Shown: positions 1-6,421 of the stretch, piece by piece | Numbering within the stretch: position 1 is the stretch's first letter | Layout of the letters: the number at the start of each line of letters is the position of its first letter | Source: PVC group bacterium | GTDB lineage: Bacteria; Verrucomicrobiota; Kiritimatiellia; SS1-B-03-39; UBA6053 | DNA length: 6,421 bases | Reading direction: 5' to 3' | Assembly: GCA_003565035.1 (NCBI GenBank) | Contig: PXDP01000383.1 | Location: 1-6,421 of the forward strand | Program-made: the position numbers and the translations under genes | The notes under the pieces: generated by a model | Database searches by the model: none | What the model was told of the DNA's origin: nothing | What the model saw: the letters and a program-made list of their open reading frames with translations, nothing else

Positions 1-534
1 GCCGGCGGTCAGGTTTCCGCCAGTGACCACGCGGAGGGTGCCCTCCAGGGCATGGACATGGGCTCCGGGGGCCATGCTCAGGGCTCCGGTCAGGCGCAAC
101 TGGATGTCACCGGTGGTGGAGAGAAGTTGTGCGGCGGCGGTCAGGCTGGCGTCCTGTGCGGTCAGGCGCAGTTCGCGGCTGGTTTCCAGGAGAGCGGAGC
201 CCAGATAGCTGCCGCTCACGGTGATAAACGCGCTGCCTTGGGGCACCCGAATACTGCCGATCTGATTCAAATCGCCGCTGACCTGAAGATAGAGATGCCC
301 CTGTCCGCCCAGGCTGATGCTTTGAACCTCGGTGGTCCGGGTCAGGTTCAGGTAGGCACTGCCGCCGTTGACCGTTGAGGCATTGAGCACCGGAGCGGAA
401 ATCTCAAGCGCCCCGACTCCCACAGTCCCCAGTCCGTCGGCGCCGGTGAGGGTGACTGTTCCGGTTGCGGTGCGGATATCGTCTTCAGTGTCCCCGCCAT
501 CCAACCAGCGGCCGGAGAGGGTTGTGAGATGGAT
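1..534 (-). repeat. Repeat unit M11 (partial, leaves the window)
   Basis: The unit opens I-H-L-T-T-L-S-G-R-W-L-D-G-G-D-T-E-D-D-I (about 472-534), another acidic G-G-D hallmark like that of M2. It continues with L-E-I-S-A-P-V-L-N-A-S-T and N-G-G-S-A-Y-L. A short segment T-T-E-V-Q-S-I-S-L-G-G stands in the variable position. The rest (1-300) is a series of plain strands such as G-H-L-Y-L-Q-V-S-G-D-L, L-R-L-T-A-Q-D-A-S-L and G-D-I-Q-L-R-L-T-G-A-L. The C-terminal continuation is outside the window. Confidence 0.7.
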
Positions 535-3500
535 ATCTCCTGCGGCGGAAACCCCGTGTTGGGGGCTGTCTTCCACTTCGGGGAAGGTTTCTGTGGACGG
601 ATTAAACGCAAGGATTTCCATACCCGTGGTCGCCAGAGCGGTGCTGCCAGCGGCGTTCACGTAAACTGATCCCTGCAGACTCACGGCGGAAAGGCCCTCG
701 ACATCCGTGCTCAAGGGGGCCAGTTCACTGCCGATATCCTGTTCAGAAAGAATCCGGAGGACACCCCCCTGAAGAATCCCGCTGACCATCACGGCATCTG
801 CGACCAGAGAAATTTGAGCACCACTCACCTGAGCCAACTGCAGACTGGCAGGACTGGCAATGCGGACCCGGTCGCCGGAAATCTGCGCATTGGTATCCAT
901 GGCCACGCCGAGTTCCCCGTGCAGGGACACATCCTGTGCGCCCGCGATGTCCTGATTGATCGTCAGCAGGCCAAGCGCACCGAGGAAGACAGAACCGTTA
1001 TCAGCGGTCAGGCCGGAAAGACTGTTGACCGCACCCACGGAAACATCATCCAGCGCGACCAGGAACAGGTTGCCATTCACACTGCGGGCTGCAAGCGTAT
1101 CCGTTTGCAGTTTGATGGGCTGCAGGGCGGCTCCGGCGGAACCGAGAAGATCGATCTGCACGGACGGCGCGGTGAAATCCGCACCGCTGACTTCAGTAAT
1201 GAGGTCGGCATCCGAGGTGAAGACAATTTCCGTGGCCGCGACCAGGGCGGTGAGTTCCGGAAGTGCGTCCACCAGCACTGCTGCAAGGGTGATATTGCTG
1301 AGGCCGTGAAGATAGAGTCCGCCGCCGACACTTTCCGCCGCAAGGCGGTTTACGTCCAGTTCGACCGGATTGAGGAGGGTGCCCAACGCGCCCGCCGCCG
1401 CGATCCGTACGGTATCCGCCTCGATCCGTCCGCCCAGAATGGCCTGAGCGGAGCGCAGGGAGACATCCCCTGAGGTGGCGATAACGCCAGAGAAAGCAAG
1501 GTCGCCGGTGGTGCTGAGCAGGGTGATGAGGCCGGTGCCGGAGAGGACATCCCCATCGAGATCAAACGCGGCCGCTTCGATCCGAACGACCCCGCTGCCT
1601 CCGGCGTTCACATCGCCCAGCGACTCGAGCGAGGAGACGGTGCCCCCGGCGGTCACATTCACGGTACCGTTCGTCGCTGTGACCAGCCCGTTTTGCGCTC
1701 CGTCGGTCCGGGTTGTGGTTGATCCGGTTGCGGTGAGTTCCGTCACGGTCACTGCGACCTGACCGAGGGTGACATCGTTGAGTTCATTCAGGAAGAGGCC
1801 GGCGGTTTCAGAGCGGGCGGAAAGCGTGCCGGCATTCAGGGTAATGCGCCGGGATGGGCTGCCAACGGCTCCGGCCGCCTGGAGTCGAACCTCTGCGGCA
1901 GTGATATTCCGCGTGGTGGCCAGCGGATTGGCAATGAAGCTGTTTTCGGAAACCACGGAAACGGCGGCAGCGGTAAGGTTGGCCAGGAGGACATCGCCCC
2001 CGGCGGCCACGCGGATCTTTCCGGTGTCGGACTGGATCTGAGCCTGTCCGGCCATCACCAAATTCGCATTGGCACCGGAGACAGACAAGGAAATATCGCC
2101 GGAGCCCTGTGCGTGGACCGTAAGCTGGCCGAGGGACATCCCGGAAACAGCCTGGAGGGCAATGTTTCCGCTCTGGGCAAAAATACCGGCGTTGTTGTTG
2201 GCCGTCAAATTTGCGCTGGACTGCAACAGAACACTGCCGCTTCCGCCGGCGGAGACTGCGGACTGGTTGCTGTTGCCGTCATTGAGCGTGATGGACCCGT
2301 CAAGCGTGGTCAGAATAATATGACCGCCTTCGGTGGTGAGCAGATCCGCCTGGGCGGCAGGAACAATTGTCGTGGTTCCACCGGAGGTGCCGACGCGCAG
2401 CACGGGGAACTGAACCTGGGTCACGGTAATTCCGGTGGATTCGACCAGGAAAATTCCGTCTGCCGAACGGGCACTGAGGGTACCGGCACTGGTGCGGATG
2501 GGGTTGGCCGCCGTGCCAAGGGTTCCGCCCGCCCGCAGACTCAGTCCGGCGACACTGATCAGCGTCACAGGTTCCGTTCCAATCCGGAGAAGATCTCCGT
2601 TTTCGGACCGGACGAGAAGATTACCGCCCTGAACGAATCCGAGAAGGATATCGCTATCCGCGCGGAGATAGACAGGGCCGCCGGGCGCGGAAATACCGCC
2701 CTGTTCAGGAAGGGTAATCCCGCCGGTACCCGCATCCACGTAAACCCCGCCGATGCCGGTCGTGCTGATCATCAACGTTTCCGCGAGCGTAAGACCGTTA
2801 CCGGACAACAAGGTGATGTGCCCGCCGGCGGAGGTGACATTCGCCAGCAACGTCATGACGGTCGCCGCATCCAGGCGGATGTTGCCGGTCCCTTGAGCCA
2901 GTACTGGCGCATCCTCGTCTACCGTCACACTGCCGGTTTCGCTGACGAGAACCAGGTTTCCATTCAGTCCGCCGCTGAGGCCGGATTGGAGAGCATCGCT
3001 GACCGGAGCAATTCCGGCGCTGAGATTCACTTCCTCTACCGTCAGATCCACCCCGCCGATGAGCACATCGCCCAGGTTGCTCACATAGACGCTGCCGGAA
3101 CGGCTGTGCAGTGACAGGACCGCCACATCGGTGCTGAGCAGGGCTGTGGGCGAGCCGATTGAGGTCTCGGACACGATACGAAGACGGTTTGCGGTGATGT
3201 TGCGCAGAGAACCGGCCGCACGGATCACGCCTCCGGTGTTGGAAATCAGACTGACCTCCTCGGCAACGATTCCGCCGAGGGTTATGGTCAATTCAGCTTC
3301 AATCCGCAGGGCGGAAACTTGAGCGGTCAGCAAGGCGGTGGCGGCCATCGTCACCGCCCCTGCATCTGAACGCAACAGCACCGTTCCGGGGAAGGCGGCG
3401 GCGGCGGAACCCTCGCTGCCGAAGAGCAGATCATTCTGGGCACGGAGGGTAAGATGACCGGCAATGGAGGTGACGGCACTGTTCACGATCAGACGGTCGG

Positions 3501-6421
3501 CCGCGTCCAAACGCAGGTTGCCGGCACCGTGGCTGATCACCGTTTGGTTCACGGTCAAATCTCCGGCCAGGGTCTGCAAGACCACCGGACCATTTCCAGC
3601 CTGGGTGATGAAGCCGGTCAGGGCTTCGGTAAGTTCAGGAGCCAGGGAGCCCGTTGCCATCACGGGGCGCACCGTCACCGTTACGGTGCCGACCTCAAGG
3701 GCGATGGCGTTGACGACATTCAGTCCGGCGAATCCGCCGATGGCGGCGATGCGGTTGACGCGGGTGCGGAAAATCTCCACCGTGCCCGGCAGCAGACCGC
3801 CCACCCCGCCATTCGGGGCGGCAAGCAGAAGCTGGTCGGCGTCCACTTCAACATCAAACTCCGTGGACCCCGCGCTGAAGATGCGTCCGGTCAGACTGCC
3901 AACGCTGGCAATGCCTTCGGTGAGAATCCCGCCGAGTACCACATTTTGAGCGGCGGCGATGAGAACATTGCCCTGTTCGGCGACAAAACGGGAATTGGCA
4001 CCGGTGGTCACCGCACCTTCAGAAAGTACATGAATCTGTCCGTCCAGACCGGTGCTGACCCGTAAATCTGCGGCCAGGCTGAAATCGGCTCCGGACATCA
4101 GGGTGATGGTGCCCTGCCCGGCGGTCACATCGGAGGCAATCGACAGATTTTCACTGGCCTGAAGCAGTATATTCCCGAACTGTTCGACTTCGATCGGATT
4201 CGCTGCGTTCACGGTAAGATTTCCGTTGAGGGTGCGGAGAACCAGATCTGAGGCAAGGCCGCCTGCGAAGAGGCCGCTTTGCGCCTCGACCAGCGTTGCC
4301 GTGGTCTGGAGATCTGCTCCCACCACAGAGCTTTGCACCGAAACCGCCGTGACCGTGAGGCCCGTTTCCTCAAGCAGATAGATCCCGCCGTTGGACGCGG
4401 ACGCGGAAAGTTCATTCACCTGGATGTTGAGGGGATTGATCCCCATGGCGATGGACACCGCTTCCAGGCGCAGGCGGGCGGCGGTGATGTTCACCCGGGT
4501 CGGATCGTTGTCCAGAATCGCGCCGGACTGCGAGCGGACCGACACACCGGCTGTGGTGATGATCCCGGAAAGGGCCACAGTGGCTTCCGACTCAAGCACA
4601 ATGTTGCCGTTTTGAGCGGAGAAAGTGGAGCCGACGGCCTGGAGAATGCCTCCGGCTTCGGAAATCACCGAGAGCGTCCCGGCGCCGTTTGTCCGGACAA
4701 GAACACCTTCGGCGAGGGAGAGGATTCCATTGGCCCGCAGGGTCACATGTCCGGTGGCGGCGGTCACATCGTCCTGCAGGACGATTGCGCTGCCGATTCC
4801 GGTGGCGGAAAGATGGATATTTCCCGCGCCCAAGGCACGGACCCCGGGGTCCACGGTGCCGTCGGAAAGCACCGTAATCGTACCTCCCGCCGTGAGCGAA
4901 ACGCCGCCGACACCGAAATTCTGAATGCCATCCCGCCTGAAGACGGTTTGAGATCCGGTTGTACCGGAGAGTGTCACAGTGCTGACGCTTCCGGAGACCG
5001 CACCCAGTTCAATCGCGGAGAGTTCCGAAACCGCAAATCCGCCGGCGTTGACCAGCGCGGCCATGCGGTTCACCTGAATGTTGATGGGGGTGTATGCCGC
5101 CCCCAGGATTCCCACACCCGTGCCCGAGAGAATGTGAAGCCGGTCGGCAATCACATCCAGCTCACTGTCGCCGCCATCCAGAATCTGACCGGAGCTGCTG
5201 AGAGCCACAAGCCCCGCCGTGGCCTCAACCCGTGCAAGGGTGATGTGACGGTTGGTGCCGGTGGTGACCAAACGAACATTGCCGTTGGTGGAGCGGATTG
5301 CGCTGCCGTCCTGCATGAGAATGCCGGTGCCGCCGGTGATATGAATGTGACCGGCACCGCTGAGGGTACGACCGACCGTGCCGTCGCCGGCACCGGGTGC
5401 GCTTTCCGCCTGGACAAACCAGGTGGCAAGCTGACTGACCGTCAGGGTAATATGGCCGTTCACACTTTGGATGTCGGCATAGACATCCAGGTTCGTGGCC
5501 TGCAGGAAAATATGCCCGCCGGCAACAGTCTGCACGGCAAGACCATTTGCATCACCGTCGAACAGTTCCAGCCGGCCGATGACCTGAACCAACACGTTAC
5601 CGCCATTTGAAGACATCAGGTCCGCCTGAGCGGCTTCGGTCTGCACCAGGCCCGGATCCAGGGCACCCAGTACCGAGACTTCGTTGGCGGACACTTCCAC
5701 CGAGGTGACCGCCACATCGGAGGCGCTGTGAAGGTGAATCGATCCCGGCGCGGCGGCGGACAGGGTCACCGCATCCAAAGATACAGGTGCGCCCACCGCG
5801 CCGATGCTGACACCGGAATTGAGCCGGAGCCCGTTCGCGAGAAGCTGCACGGGGGGCGCGGAGGCCGCGCGGGTCAGGGCGCCCCCGGCGGTCAAGGCCA
5901 AATCCCCGGTTCCGGTTTCAATGCGGCTGACGCTCATGGCCCCGCCGGAAACAAGCACCGCGTTGGCATCCTCCACGGTGATCACGGAGGCGGACGATTG
6001 GCTGAATGCGCCTTCGGCATTCAGGAGCAGGGTGCCGCCGGTCACGGAAAATTCTCCGATGAAGGCCGCGTCGGCCCCCACTTCGATCTGCGCGGAACCG
6101 CTGAAGACTTCGCTGTCCCCGGTCATGCTGAGCGATCCGGCCACATCCAGATGGAAATTCCCTTCGATGGACAGAGTGGGATCGGTGCCGGGAATGGCTG
6201 CAACCGTCAAATCCCCTTCCACGCGGAGGGCCGCATTGCCGTCGCGGGTCAGGAGTCGGGCTTCGGTGGCCTCCTCCTGAATGAACGATTTATCATCCAA
6301 AGCGAAGGTGGCTTCCACGGTGGATTCGCTGACGGTCACATGGCTGAGGTTGCGCAGGGCCAGTGCTCCGTCGAGGGCCACAGCGTTCAGCACATCCACA
6401 TCGGTGATCAGCGCATTGTCA
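1..6421 (-). CDS. Internal fragment of a giant beta-strand-repeat surface protein (both ends outside the window)
   Basis: The minus-strand frame with codons at + positions 1-3, 4-6 ... 6418-6420 has no stop over 2140 codons; base 6421 belongs to a split codon. Start, signal peptide and C-terminal anchor or translocator lie outside, so the export route cannot be read here. The product is a chain of short beta strands of the form G-N-I-x-L-x-A, V-T-S-x-G-G-H-I-T-L and A-G-T-L-S-A-R-S. This is the texture of right-handed beta-helix, filamentous-haemagglutinin-like and 'beta strand repeat-containing' giant proteins. Units of about 215 residues repeat through most of it. There is no Cys, only three Lys (codons 1111-1113, 2017-2019, 6289-6291) and two Trp (505-507, 5419-5421); Ala, Gly, Ser, Thr, Val, Leu, Asp and Glu dominate. 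I saw no catalytic motif or membrane segment. A surface or extracellular structural or adhesive role is inferred from family style only. The reading frame is nearly certain; the family is likely; the function is open. Confidence 0.95.
535..813 (-). repeat. Repeat unit M10 (93 aa, shortened, with acidic Pro-rich segment)
   Basis: The opening is reduced (I-S-L-V-A-D-A-V, G-G-V-L-R-I-L-S). It is followed by A-P-L-S-T-D-V-E-G-L-S-A and G-S-V-Y-V, matching M5. The variable segment (538-615) is acidic and Pro-rich: N-P-S-T-E-T-F-P-E-V-E-D-S-P-Q-H-G-V. It ends A-A-G-D and runs straight into the next hallmark, without the usual middle block. Confidence 0.75.
814..1227 (-). repeat. Repeat unit M9 (138 aa, no clear variable segment)
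   Basis: The hallmark is recognisable: I-V-F-T-S-D-A-D, A-P-S-V-Q-I, L-Q-P-I-K-L-Q-T-D-T-L-A-A-R-S, then N-G-N-L-F-L and D-D-V-S-V-G-A-V. It runs directly into N-G-S-V-F-L-G-A-L-G-L-L-T-I-N and further strands (V-S-L-H-G, D-R-V-R-I-A). The Thr/Ala-rich variable segment with its Q-x-G/D-L ending is missing. One of the three lysines is here (1111-1113). Confidence 0.72.
1228..1464 (-). repeat. Repeat unit M8 (79 aa, hallmark block only)
   Basis: This is almost a bare hallmark: V-S-L-R-S-A-Q-A-I-L-G-G, A-D-T-V-R-I-A-A-A, L-N-P-V-E-L-D-V-N-R-L-A-A, G-G-G-L-Y-L and N-I-T-L-A-A-V-L-V. A remnant of about 15 residues (A-L-P-E-L-T-A-L-V-A-A) stands where the variable segment should be. The next hallmark begins immediately, so the whole middle block is absent. 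Confidence 0.78.
1465..1962 (-). repeat. Repeat unit M7 (166 aa, shortened middle)
   Basis: The hallmark is complete: V-S-V-V-S-E-N-S, R-N-I-T-A-A-E-V-R-L, A-G-T-L-S-A-R-S, then G-L-F-L-N-E-L. The variable segment (1666-1743) reads T-G-S-T-T-T-R-T-D-G-A-Q-N-G-L. The middle block keeps V-N-V-T-A-G-G-T-V and D-V-L-S-G-T-G-L-I-T-L-L-S but is about 50 residues shorter than in M1-M6. The missing part is after the I-T-L-L-S strand, where full units carry a further pair of strands before the next hallmark. Confidence 0.8.
1963..2619 (-). repeat. Repeat unit M6 (219 aa)
   Basis: A full unit: L-L-V-R-S-E-N-G-D-L, G-T-A-A-N-P-I-R-T, then A-G-T-L-S-A-R-S and D-G-I-F-L-V-E-S-T-G-I-T-V. The variable segment (2323-2412) is rich in Gly and Thr and ends A-A-Q-A-D-L, as in M1. 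Next come I-I-L-T-T-L-D-G-S-I-T-L-N-D-G-N and A-V-S-A-G-G-S-G. The N-I-T-A strand of the hallmark is replaced by P-V-T-L-I-S-V-A-G-L-S-L. This is the last full-length unit before the period shortens. Confidence 0.86.
2620..3255 (-). repeat. Repeat unit M5 (212 aa)
   Basis: A full unit: V-S-L-I-S-N-T-G-G-V-I, R-N-I-T-A-N-R-L-R-I-V, then L-L-S-T-D-V-A-V-L-S-L and R-S-G-S-V-Y-V. The variable segment is the shortest of the full units (2956-3018; D-A-L-Q-S-G-L-S-G-G). It is followed by N-G-N-L-V-L-V-S-E-T-G-S-V-T-V and the middle strand N-V-T-S-A-G-G-H-I-T-L-L-S-G-N-G (2779-2841). The L-S-T-D-V and G-S-V-Y-V wording recurs in unit M10. Confidence 0.87.
3256..3909 (-). repeat. Repeat unit M4 (218 aa)
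   Basis: A full unit with a reworked hallmark: A-S-V-G-S-L-T-G-R-I-F, F-D-V-E-V-D-A-D-Q-L-L-L, then T-R-V-N-R-I-A-A. Here the strand before V-N carries extra bulky residues (V-E-I-F-R). The variable segment (3589-3669) has R-P-V-M-A-T-G-S-L-A-P-E-L-T-E-A-L and ends with T-Q-A-G-N-G. It is followed by V-V-L-Q-T-L-A-G-D-L-T-V-N and the middle strand A-V-T-S-I-A-G-H-L-T-L-R-A. Confidence 0.83.
3910..4545 (-). repeat. Repeat unit M3 (212 aa; clearest example)
   Basis: This unit shows the consensus best. The hallmark reads V-S-V-R-S-Q-S-G-A-I-L-D-N-D, then V-N-I-T-A-A-R-L-R-L, then N-P-L-N-I-Q-V-N-E-L-S-A, then N-G-G-I-Y-L-L-E-E-T-G-L-T-V. The variable segment is at 4246-4335 and contains V-G-A-D-L-Q-T-T-A and E-A-Q-S-G-L. 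After it come L-R-T-L-N-G-N-L-T-V-N-A and the middle strand D-V-T-A-G-Q-G-T-I-T-L-M-S-G. In this giant-protein class I recall the same order: hallmark, variable Thr/Ala-rich stretch, then a 'T-L-x-G-x-L/I-T-L/V-N' strand. Confidence 0.88.
4546..5211 (-). repeat. Repeat unit M2 (222 aa)
   Basis: A full unit. It opens with S-S-S-G-Q-I-L-D-G-G-D-S-E-L-D-V-I-A-D-R-L (about 5137-5199), the acidic G-G-D version of the N-I-T-A strand. It continues with T-P-I-N-I-Q-V-N-R-M-A-A and A-G-G-F-A-V. The variable segment (4903-4995) is rich in Ser and Thr and ends R-R-D-G-I-Q-N-F. The middle block has D-V-T-A-A-T-G-H-V-T-L-R-A-N-G and S-L-A-E-G (4705-4770), nearly the same wording as unit M5. Confidence 0.85.
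5212..5901 (-). repeat. Repeat unit M1 (about 230 aa)
   Basis: The hallmark block is weakly conserved (I-G-A-V-G-A-P-V-S-L-D-A-V-T-L, then G-S-I-H-L). The variable segment at 5599-5670 ends in E-A-A-Q-A-D-L and is followed by a D-G-D-A-N-G-L-A-V stretch that closely resembles unit M6. The middle block has V-N-G-H-I-T-L-T-V, and one of the two tryptophans of the fragment (codon 5419-5421). An insertion rich in Gly, Ala and Pro (about 5374-5403, A-P-G-A-G-D-G-T-V-G) makes this the longest unit. Confidence 0.75.
5902..6420 (-). repeat. Repeat unit M0 (partial, divergent)
   Basis: The unit enters the window in its hallmark block: L-I-T-D-V-D-V-L-N-A-V-A aligns without gaps to P-L-N-I-Q-V-N-E-L-S-A-S of unit M3. 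Its variable segment (about 6241-6312) is charged, carries one of only three lysines and ends E-A-T-E-A-R-L-L-T-R-D-G. After that (about 5902-6210) the strands are shorter and more uniform, for example V-E-G-D-L-T-V, I-E-G-N-F-H-L-D-V-A-G-S-L and V-T-G-G-T-L-L-L-N-A. The T/S-x-G-H-I-T-L strand of the other units is not obvious here, so this is the least typical of the long units. Confidence 0.7.

Noticed and set aside
348..1565. Short minus-strand open frames at 348-611, 1077-1343 and 1350-1565 as separate genes
   Set aside because: They are in other registers of the minus strand and overlap the long frame, and their Pro/Arg/Ser-rich translations are typical of shifted frames in G+C-rich DNA.
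2113..3114. A 333-codon + strand open frame as a real gene
   Set aside because: Same register-locked antisense artefact; its sequence has no recognisable fold, while the opposite strand shows conserved repeat units M5 and M6.
4246..4335. A diversity-generating retroelement target in the variable segments
   Set aside because: There is no template repeat, reverse transcriptase or accessory gene in the window, and the variable segments differ in length as well as sequence, unlike adenine-directed mutagenesis.
4279..5610. A 443-codon + strand open frame as a real gene
   Set aside because: It lies exactly antisense to the repeat protein, has low-complexity His/Arg/Gly/Asp-rich content with no domain, has no ribosome binding site that I can see, and ends where the real gene uses a TCA codon.
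1..6421. CRISPR array or short tandem DNA repeats, suggested by recurring words such as 'gcggtcacatc' and 'ccgccggcgg'
   Set aside because: The words recur at irregular distances and follow from repeated protein strands; there are no identical direct repeats with regular spacers.
1..6421. RTX calcium-binding nonapeptides, cadherin or Ig-like domains
   Set aside because: No G-G-x-G-x-D-x-(L/I) series, and no D-x-N-D-N or D-x-D-G calcium motif in a cadherin setting; G-G-D occurs only as isolated turns.

Overview
The whole 6.4 kb window is an internal slice of one giant gene read on the minus strand. In the register where codons fall on + positions 1-3, 4-6 and so on, I translated all 2140 codons from 6420 down to 1 and met no stop. 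Neither the start nor the end of the gene is inside the window. There is no intergenic DNA, so there is no promoter, RBS, terminator, RNA gene, CRISPR array or mobile element to report. Residue numbers below count from the first complete codon (6418-6420) as residue 1.

The product is a very repetitive, beta-strand-rich polypeptide of short G-N/D-I-x-L-x-A/S type strands. It resembles the very large 'beta strand repeat-containing' or filamentous-haemagglutinin-like cell-surface proteins known from environmental bacteria. Units of about 215 residues repeat from the N-terminal side (high coordinates) to the C-terminal side (low coordinates). I number them M0 to M11. Each full unit has (1) a hallmark block, roughly 'V-S-V-R-S-x-x-G-x-I' then 'N-I-T-A-x-x-L-R-L' then 'N-P-I-x-x-x-V-N-x-L-x-A' then 'G-G-I-Y-L-x-E'; (2) a variable segment of 20-30 residues ending in a D/E-x-x-Q-x-G/D-L-like motif; and (3) a middle block with an 'x-V-T-S-x-x-G-H-I-T-L' strand.

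Layout: 5902-6420 is the tail of a divergent unit (M0). Positions 1963-5901 hold six full-length units (M1-M6, 212-230 residues each). Positions 1-1962 hold shortened units (M7-M11) that have lost parts of the middle or variable segments, so the regular period breaks down toward the C-terminal side.

The product has no cysteine, three lysines and two tryptophans in 2140 residues, which suits an extracellular, non-disulphide, acidic surface polymer. The host cannot be named from this. G+C is around 60% by eye. Giant proteins of this style are known from Planctomycetota, Verrucomicrobiota/Kiritimatiellota/Lentisphaerota, Omnitrophota and some Proteobacteria/Desulfobacterota, and I would not choose among them. 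Long open frames on the + strand (for example 4279-5610 and 2113-3114) are codon-register antisense shadows of this gene.
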